A DNA stretch of 64,000 nucleotides from Bin5 sp965220715 (GTDB lineage: Bacteria; Chloroflexota; Anaerolineae; Caldilineales; Caldilineaceae). A program made the translations under genes and the position numbers. Each line of letters begins with the position of its first letter. Within the stretch, counting starts at the first letter, position 1. The stretch lies in assembly GCA_965220715.1 (NCBI GenBank), contig OZ244843.1, positions 3,844,001 to 3,908,000 of the forward strand. Direction: 5' to 3'. Below, piece after piece: positions 59,578 to 64,000 of this stretch. Below the pieces are notes generated by a model, which made no database searches, was not told the origin of the DNA, and saw only the letters and a program-made list of their open reading frames with translations.

Positions 59578-59621
59578 GGCGGCGATCTCTTTCGTTGGGC
59601 TACAGATAGGCCAATATCGGT

Positions 59622-60143
59622 TCAGCGCAGGTCGTAGAGGATTTCCTGCTGGTCGGGAAAGCGGGCCAGCAGCGAGGCAAACTCCGCATCGTCCGGGAGG
59701 GAAAAGTCTTCATCGCTGTAGGCTGGAGCAAGGGAGCAGGCCATGAGCGCCCACTTGCCGCCGTTCTGCACACGTGCGCCAAACCAACTGTGGGCTGGGA
59801 CGAGCGCTTGTACGGTCTGGCCACGTAATAAGTTGTGTCCAAGGTTGATTTTCGTGTAGTTAATATCAGTCCCATAAACATATAACTCCACCCCATCTCC
59901 CATATAAAAATGCCACAGTTCATCTATCTCCAGTCGATGCAAGCGAGACTTCGTGTCTGCGGTCAGGAGGTAGTAGATGACGGACGAAGCTGCTCGGTCT
60001 GACCTGATTGAGGGAGACAGTACCTCTTTAGGTAGCTGCAAGGCGCCGGTGTAGGTCTGGCGGTAGTAACCGCCCTCCACCGGTAGTGGTTTCAAGTCGA
60101 GGATGCGGATGATGTCAACAGCTGTGAGGGTCGGCGTTCGCAT
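59622..60143 (-). CDS. cupin family protein (DUF985)
   Basis: The 173-residue protein matches the DUF985 (YML079-like) cupins: PLPVEGGYYRQTY near the N-terminus, SSVIYYLLTADTKSRLHRLEIDELWHFY and GQTVQALVPAHSWFGARV. Cupin barrels often isomerise or epimerise sugars; in this subfamily the activity is not established. It lies 6 bp downstream of the SDR gene on the minus strand and 44 bp before the VOC gene, so the three genes form one operon. Confidence 0.9.
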   Translation of the reverse strand: MRTPTLTAVDIIRILDLKPLPVEGGYYRQTYTGALQLPKEVLSPSIRSDRAASSVIYYLLTADTKSRLHRLEIDELWHFYMGDGVELYVYGTDINYTKINLGHNLLRGQTVQALVPAHSWFGARVQNGGKWALMACSLAPAYSDEDFSLPDDAEFASLLARFPDQQEILYDLR

Positions 60144-60149
60144 AGTCTG

Positions 60150-61013
60150 CTAGAATGCAGGCGCCACTTGGGCGCCACCATCGACTGTTAGCGTTACGCC
60201 GGTGATCCAGCGGGCCAGGGGGGAGGCGAGAAAGATGCAGGCGTCGGCAATGTCTTCCTCTGTGCCGAGTCGCGCCATGGGAGCGCGTTCCTGCCAGCGC
60301 CGCACGCCGTCCGGCCACGCTTGTGCCAGGCCGGGTCGATCTATCAGGCCTGGCGCGACGGCGTTAACCCGTATTCCGTGCGCCGCCAGTTCCAGGGCCG
60401 CGTTGCGGGTATACTGCTCCACACCAGCTTTGGCCGCGGAATAGTGGCTGTGGGCAAAGGCAGTCGAGGTTGCTTCGATGGAAGAAATGTTGATTATCGT
60501 ACCGCTACTTTCGTTTTCATCCCGTTGCTCAGAGAGTGCTAACATCGACCGCGCCGCCCGCTGCGTGCAAAGATGGGTTCCGGTCAGATTTGCGGCCAAC
60601 ACCTGCTCCCACTCCAGGTCGGTCATGTCCAGCAGCGATGAAAGGGGATAGATGCCGGCGTTGTTGACCAGTACATCCAGCCGCCCGTACAGTGCCACAG
60701 TTTGCGAAATCAGCCGGTCCACGTCAGGGGCGCGTGTCACATCGGCCTGCATGGCCTCTGCGAGCCCACTGGCTGCGCGGATCTGTGCGACGACCTCCAG
60801 CGCTTTCTGTTCGGCTTGCGCATAGCTAATTACAAGCGACGCTCCCGCCTCGGCGAAGCGCCCGGCAATGCCGGCGCCGATACCGCGGCTGCCGCCGGTG
60901 ATGAGGGCAACTTTTCCCGAAAAATCGAGTGCGCTGGCCAAGACTGGCGCGTGCATGGTAAGTGCGGGACTCCAGAGGACGTTCAGGCTGTTCGGATCGT
61001 CGGTTCCAGCCAT
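60150..61013 (-). CDS. SDR family oxidoreductase
   Basis: A classic short-chain dehydrogenase: GGSRGIGAGIA (NAD(P) motif), DVTRAPDVD, VNNAGIYP, ISSIEATSTAFAHSHYSAAKAG with the catalytic Ser and Tyr-x-x-x-Lys, and a C-terminal TGVTLTVDGG typical of FabG-type reductases. Length 287 with an N-terminal tail of about 30 residues; a start at 60956 would give 268 and the usual FabG length. First gene of the operon with the cupin and VOC genes. Probably oxidises a sugar alcohol or a hydroxy acid; the exact substrate is open. Confidence 0.92.
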   Translation of the reverse strand: MAGTDDPNSLNVLWSPALTMHAPVLASALDFSGKVALITGGSRGIGAGIAGRFAEAGASLVISYAQAEQKALEVVAQIRAASGLAEAMQADVTRAPDVDRLISQTVALYGRLDVLVNNAGIYPLSSLLDMTDLEWEQVLAANLTGTHLCTQRAARSMLALSEQRDENESSGTIINISSIEATSTAFAHSHYSAAKAGVEQYTRNAALELAAHGIRVNAVAPGLIDRPGLAQAWPDGVRRWQERAPMARLGTEEDIADACIFLASPLARWITGVTLTVDGGAQVAPAF

Positions 61014-61104
61014 GATAATACAGGAGGTCCACCGATTCCAATTTCAAGTCTCATCGGCAATTGGTGCAAACCGGGGAATGGAGTGCGATGTGAGAATATG
61101 GTTT

Positions 61105-61918
61105 GTCCGGGAAGGGACGGGGGGAAACACCTTTTTGTCCGCGAAGGGCCGCGAAGGGCCGCGAAGAACACCTTTGCCAGGTCATAATTTGGTATGTCCG
61201 GGAAGGGACGGGGGGAAACACCTTTTTGTCCGCGAAGGGCCGCGAAGGGCCGCGAAGAACACCTTTGCCAGGTCATAGTTTGGTATGTCCGGGAAGGGAC
61301 GGGGGGAACACCTTTTTGTCCGCGAAGGGCCGCGAAGAACACCTTTGCAAGGTCATAGTTTGGTAAGTCCGGGAAGGGACGGGGGGAACACCTTTTTGTC
61401 CGCGAAGGGCCGCGAAGGGCCACGAAGAACACCTTTGCCAAGTCATAGTTTTGTATGTCCGGGAAGGGACGGGGGGAAACACCTTTTTGTCCGCGAAGGG
61501 CCGCGAAGGGCCGCGAAGAACACCTTTGCCAGGTCATAGTTTGGTATGTCCGGGAAGGGACGGGGGGAAACACCTTTTTGTCCGCGAAGGGCCGCGAAGG
61601 GCCGCGAAGAACACCTTTGCCAAGTCATAGTTTTGTATGTCCGGGAAGGGACGGGGGGAAACACCTTTTTGTCCGCGAAGGGCCGCGAAGGGCCGCGAAG
61701 AACACCTTTGCCAGGTCATAGTTTGGTATGTCCGGGAAGGGACGGGGGGAAACACCTTTTTGTCCGCGAAGGGCCGCGAAGGGCCGCGAAGGGCCGCGAA
61801 GGGCCGCGAAGAACACCTTTGCAAGGTCATAGTTTGGTTTGTCCGGGAAGGGACGGGGGGAAACACCTTTTTGTCCGCGAAGGGCCGCGAAGGGCCGCGA
61901 AGAACACCTTTGCAAGAC
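61105..61918. repeat. tandem array of nine units, about 91 bp each
   Basis: Units begin with GTCCGGGAAGGGACGGGGGG at 61105, 61196, 61287, 61367, 61457, 61548, 61639, 61730 and 61841. Spacings are 91, 91, 80, 90, 91, 91, 91 and 111 bp. Length differences come from one missing or two extra copies of a 10-bp sub-repeat (CCGCGAAGGG) and single-base changes. Each unit consists of two related halves, GTCCGGGAAGGGACGGGGGG-AAACACCTTTTT and GTCCGCGAAGGG...GAAGAACACCTTTGC, followed by a short GTCATAGTTTGGTAT link. Units are almost identical, so the array is young or homogenised. Confidence 0.97.
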
Positions 61919-61952
61919 ATTGTGAGCAGTCTTCTCTACATGTCAACGGGAC

Positions 61953-61992
61953 TTGGTCTGTAGTCCGAACTTTCGGACCTGAAATTGACCAA
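61953..61992. repeat. nested inverted repeat between the array and the dioxygenase gene
   Basis: Outer arms TTGGTC (61953-61958) and GACCAA (61987-61992) enclose an inner perfect dyad GTCCGAA (61963-61969) and TTCGGAC (61972-61978). It could be a hairpin in RNA or a two-dyad operator 72 bp before the -35 of the next promoter. Confidence 0.6.
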
Positions 61993-62063
61993 GAGACTGA
62001 TTTTGGAAACATACATGTCTTCCAGTCAAGAGTTTGGGAACGGCCCGTCGAAAGGCCGCGCAG

Positions 62064-62092
62064 TTGACGCAAGCCTTTAACTTGTGTAGGAT
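62064..62092 (+). promoter_or_regulatory. sigma70 promoter of the dioxygenase gene
   Basis: TTGACG (62064-62069), 17-bp spacer, TAGGAT (62087-62092). Initiation near 62099 leaves a 36-nt leader before ATG 62135. Confidence 0.6.
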
Positions 62093-62134
62093 TTCATGAG
62101 TAACTGCTCATACCAGTCAGAATAGGAGACACCC

Positions 62135-62923
62135 ATGCTTTCTCTTGCCCAAAAGCGCCACTTCTGTGAAGAAGGTTATCTTGTCGTACCCGGGGTCGTC
62201 CCCAAGGTGCTGATTGATGAAGCACTGCGCGCGGTTAACCACTCTATCGGCGAAATAGGGCTCGGCGGTGAAGATATGGAAAACAATCGCTCCGCCTTCC
62301 ATTGCGCTGAGTTGTTGGAGGCGCCAGTGATATTGGATCTGTTCAATAAGTCTCCGATAATCGAAATCGCCGAGGAGTTAATGGGTAAGGGCAATGTCTT
62401 GCCCGTGGTCAAGGCCAAGCCTTATCCCCGATTTCCGCTGGCGCCAGGCGAAGATGCACCGGAGCCGCGCGGCCACCTGGACGGGATCGGCAGCGGCACC
62501 AATGGAATGCCCAAGGGATATTACAATCGGGGATTTACCGCCTTCGCGGTCGTGTATCTGGCCGACTTACTGGAGACGAACGCAGGCAACTTCACGGTGT
62601 GGCCAAAGTCGCATCGTGCCTACGAGACATATTTTCAGGAGAACGGTCACGAAGTACTAGCCACGGGATTGCCCCGTTTCGACCTTCCGGAAGAGCCGGT
62701 GATGGTAACGGCACATGCCGGTGATTTGATTCTCGCCCACCACCAGATTATCCACGCGGGTGGGCACAATGCGTCGCCGAATGTGCGCCAAGCGGTCATT
62801 TCCCGTCTGCTTCACAAAGAGGTGAAAGAGATCGGATATGCGGCCTACACCGACCTGTGGCGCGAGTGGCCCGGAATCTCTGAAGCCGTGCTCGGTCAGC
62901 CGGCTGAAGCGGTTAACAACTGA
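62135..62923 (+). CDS. phytanoyl-CoA dioxygenase family protein (Fe(II)/2-oxoglutarate oxygenase)
   Basis: The 262-residue protein has the jelly-roll oxygenase pattern: an N-terminal helix FCEEGYLVVPGVV, the metal motif His114-x-Asp116 (RGHLDGIG), FAVVYLADLLETNAGNFTVWPKSH, and the distal His207 (IIHAGGHNAS) followed by an Arg that binds the 2-oxoglutarate carboxylate (NVRQAVISR). All metal ligands are present, so it should be active; PhyH-family enzymes in Chloroflexota commonly hydroxylate small molecules, sugars or phosphonates. The upstream GGAGACACCC gives an adequate ribosome site. The truncated solute-binding protein gene converges on its 3' end. Confidence 0.93.
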   Translation: MLSLAQKRHFCEEGYLVVPGVVPKVLIDEALRAVNHSIGEIGLGGEDMENNRSAFHCAELLEAPVILDLFNKSPIIEIAEELMGKGNVLPVVKAKPYPRFPLAPGEDAPEPRGHLDGIGSGTNGMPKGYYNRGFTAFAVVYLADLLETNAGNFTVWPKSHRAYETYFQENGHEVLATGLPRFDLPEEPVMVTAHAGDLILAHHQIIHAGGHNASPNVRQAVISRLLHKEVKEIGYAAYTDLWREWPGISEAVLGQPAEAVNN

Positions 62924-62976
62924 ACGCGGCCGGTCTGGTGAGTGCCGGTCCGGGCAAAGTCACGATCAGGCAAGAC

Positions 62977-64000
62977 CTACTGTCTGTACTCACCGTTCTG
63001 GATCGCATTCTGGCGCGCCTCTTCCTGTAGCGACTGGATTTCGGCAACTTCGAAGCGATTGTTCGTACTGAGGAAGAGACGTCTAAGTACTTGGTTGAAG
63101 CTCCCCCTCATCGTGTCTGGCAGCAGGAGGTAAAGGGGAGGCCCAATCGTGTCGGCGCCGCGCACAATCTGGTCTCCCTGTTCCGTTGCCTCCGACATAA
63201 GGTCTCGCTCAATTTCCCGATTGACCGGCACATAGCCGATGATGTTTTCTTCCTCACCTGTCCCCATCAATTGTAATTCTTGCGCCTCGGCTGAACCCAT
63301 GTAGCCGACGAAGGCCCCGGCTTCGCGTCGGTTTGGCGCATCAGCCGGAATTACGTAGCCGAACACGATGGAGACCTCTCCCGTCGGCAGGCTGGCATCC
63401 ATTTGGGGAAACTGAAAGAAATCGAGTTCATTCGCGAAAACTGACGGCAGGTCGGCAACGTTGAAATTCGCCGCCAACGCCATTACAGCCTTCTGATGAG
63501 TCAGTGGACTTTCGGCGTCGCCCCGGACCAGCGCCGTCATGCTGCCAAGATTTGAGGTGCTTCCAGGGCTTTCATTGAAGTAGCCGCGGTCCAAAAGCGA
63601 TATCCAAGTCTCCCACACACGGGCAACTCGTTCGTCGTTATAGCTCACCCGTCCGGCAATGAGTTCGCGGTGAAACTCTGGCCCGTTCAGCCGCAGATTC
63701 AGGTAGTCGAACCAAAGATTGCTGACAAAAGGATTTTGTCCTGCCAGGGACAGGGGTGTCTCTCCGTAAGACAGCAGCGTATCGCAGATTCGCACGAACT
63801 CCTTCCAGGTGTCGGGGGGGTTCAGGCCATAGCGCTCAAAAATCTCCCTGTTGTAATAGATACCCGTCCAATTGAATCCGGCAGGCACGAAGCGCAATGT
63901 GCCTTCAAAGCGGCTGATGTCACGGAACTGGCTGCCATAGGCCTCGGCAAGGTTGCCCTCTGTCCAAATGTCGGAAAGATCGGACAGCAGCCCAAGGGTG
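62977..64000 (-). CDS. extracellular solute-binding protein, ABC importer (N-terminus outside window)
   Basis: The frame is open to the window edge, so the start lies beyond it. About 341 residues are in view. The visible part has the sugar-binding-protein features: GFNWTGIYYNREIFERYGLNPPDTWKEF near the left, a helical SNLWFDYLNLRL, FEINEFDFFQFPQM-like central part and FVIPADAPNRREAGAFVGYM, matching family 1 solute-binding proteins of carbohydrate ABC importers. The missing N-terminus should carry a lipoprotein signal. The C-terminus is a helical stretch rich in Gln and Glu. It is likely followed upstream by permease genes. It would bind an oligosaccharide or sugar derivative at the outer face of the membrane. 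Confidence 0.88.
   Translation of the reverse strand, partial: TLGLLSDLSDIWTEGNLAEAYGSQFRDISRFEGTLRFVPAGFNWTGIYYNREIFERYGLNPPDTWKEFVRICDTLLSYGETPLSLAGQNPFVSNLWFDYLNLRLNGPEFHRELIAGRVSYNDERVARVWETWISLLDRGYFNESPGSTSNLGSMTALVRGDAESPLTHQKAVMALAANFNVADLPSVFANELDFFQFPQMDASLPTGEVSIVFGYVIPADAPNRREAGAFVGYMGSAEAQELQLMGTGEEENIIGYVPVNREIERDLMSEATEQGDQIVRGADTIGPPLYLLLPDTMRGSFNQVLRRLFLSTNNRFEVAEIQSLQEEARQNAIQNGEYRQ

Larger units (their letters stand above)
61014..62134. other. divergent intergenic region containing the tandem array
   Basis: The 1.1 kb between the leftward SDR operon and the rightward dioxygenase gene. It is taken up by the repeat array 61105-61918, then a nested inverted repeat at 61953-61992 and a promoter at 62064-62092. 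No credible gene: frames across the array occur on both strands because the repeat has few stops. Confidence 0.8.

Noticed and set aside
61105..61918. Coding potential of the repeat array on both strands (proteins with repeated SRPFAALRG or GREGPRR words)
   Set aside because: The 91-bp period is not a multiple of three, frames shift between units, and open frames exist on both strands only because the repeat holds few stop triplets.
61105..61918. CRISPR array
   Set aside because: Units are contiguous with no unique spacers, and no cas gene is in the window.

Overview
The window looks like a chromosomal piece of a mesophilic, moderately GC-rich Chloroflexota bacterium, most like the Anaerolineae/Caldilineae type. 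This is inferred from gene content and style, not from a marker search. The signs are secreted or membrane proteins with long Pro-Thr linkers (23615-26605, 46967-47878), a UPF0182 giant membrane protein, a bacterial RIO kinase, a CHAD protein, a serS T-box leader, and many sugar and uronate catabolic enzymes together with a phytanoyl-CoA dioxygenase-type oxygenase and solute-binding ABC components. Nearly all DNA is ordinary chromosomal coding sequence. I see no transposase, integrase, phage gene or CRISPR array.

Layout. 1-4304: end of a c-type cytochrome gene, an OppF-type ABC ATPase with a small membrane protein, then a GH4 glycosidase with a NIPSNAP protein. 4415-7903 (minus): a three-gene operon of circularly permuted ATP-grasp, alpha-E and transglutaminase proteins. 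8341-11491: a sugar-acid set (DapA-like aldolase/lyase, mannonate dehydratase, nucleoside hydrolase). 11536-16838: CHAD protein, HD hydrolase, membrane sulfatase/LTA-synthase-like protein, YceI lipoprotein, and a protein made only of the non-catalytic half of polyphosphate kinase 1. 16875-18961: T-box-controlled serS followed by its own substrates, two tRNA-Ser genes, and a tRNA-Arg. 19381-26605: penicillin-acylase-type Ntn hydrolase with an unusual N-terminus, an SDR/DinB-like pair, and UPF0182. 27136-34026: degenerate nucleotidyltransferase, PHP phosphoesterase, TrmI, a repeat-containing lipoprotein with its own promoter and terminator, and a sugar isomerase (SIS) protein. 34092-47878: acyl-CoA dehydrogenase, an EF-G paralogue behind a near-consensus promoter, a GT2 glycosyltransferase, a small conserved-looking protein, polA, argS, serA and an SH3 lipoprotein. 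47980-52660 (minus): M20 peptidase, PAC2 protein, methyltransferase, PyrK-like protein and a small membrane protein. 52941-56983: DUF58 and TgpA-like transglutaminase. 57020-61013 (minus): RIO kinase, then VOC, cupin and SDR genes. 61105-61918: a nine-unit tandem repeat. 62135-64000: phytanoyl-CoA dioxygenase homologue and a truncated ABC solute-binding protein.

How the genes work together. Housekeeping translation and replication genes (serS, argS, EF-G paralogue, trmI, polA, tRNAs) are mixed with small catabolic operons for oligosaccharides and hexuronates. The most distinctive items are: the roughly 91-bp two-part tandem repeat with a degenerate relative 42 kb away; the polyphosphate-kinase head-only protein in the same neighbourhood as a CHAD (polyphosphate-binding) protein; a transglutaminase ending in seven glutamines inside an ATP-grasp/alpha-E operon; and a penicillin-acylase homologue carrying a helix-turn-helix-like N-terminus in place of a signal peptide.
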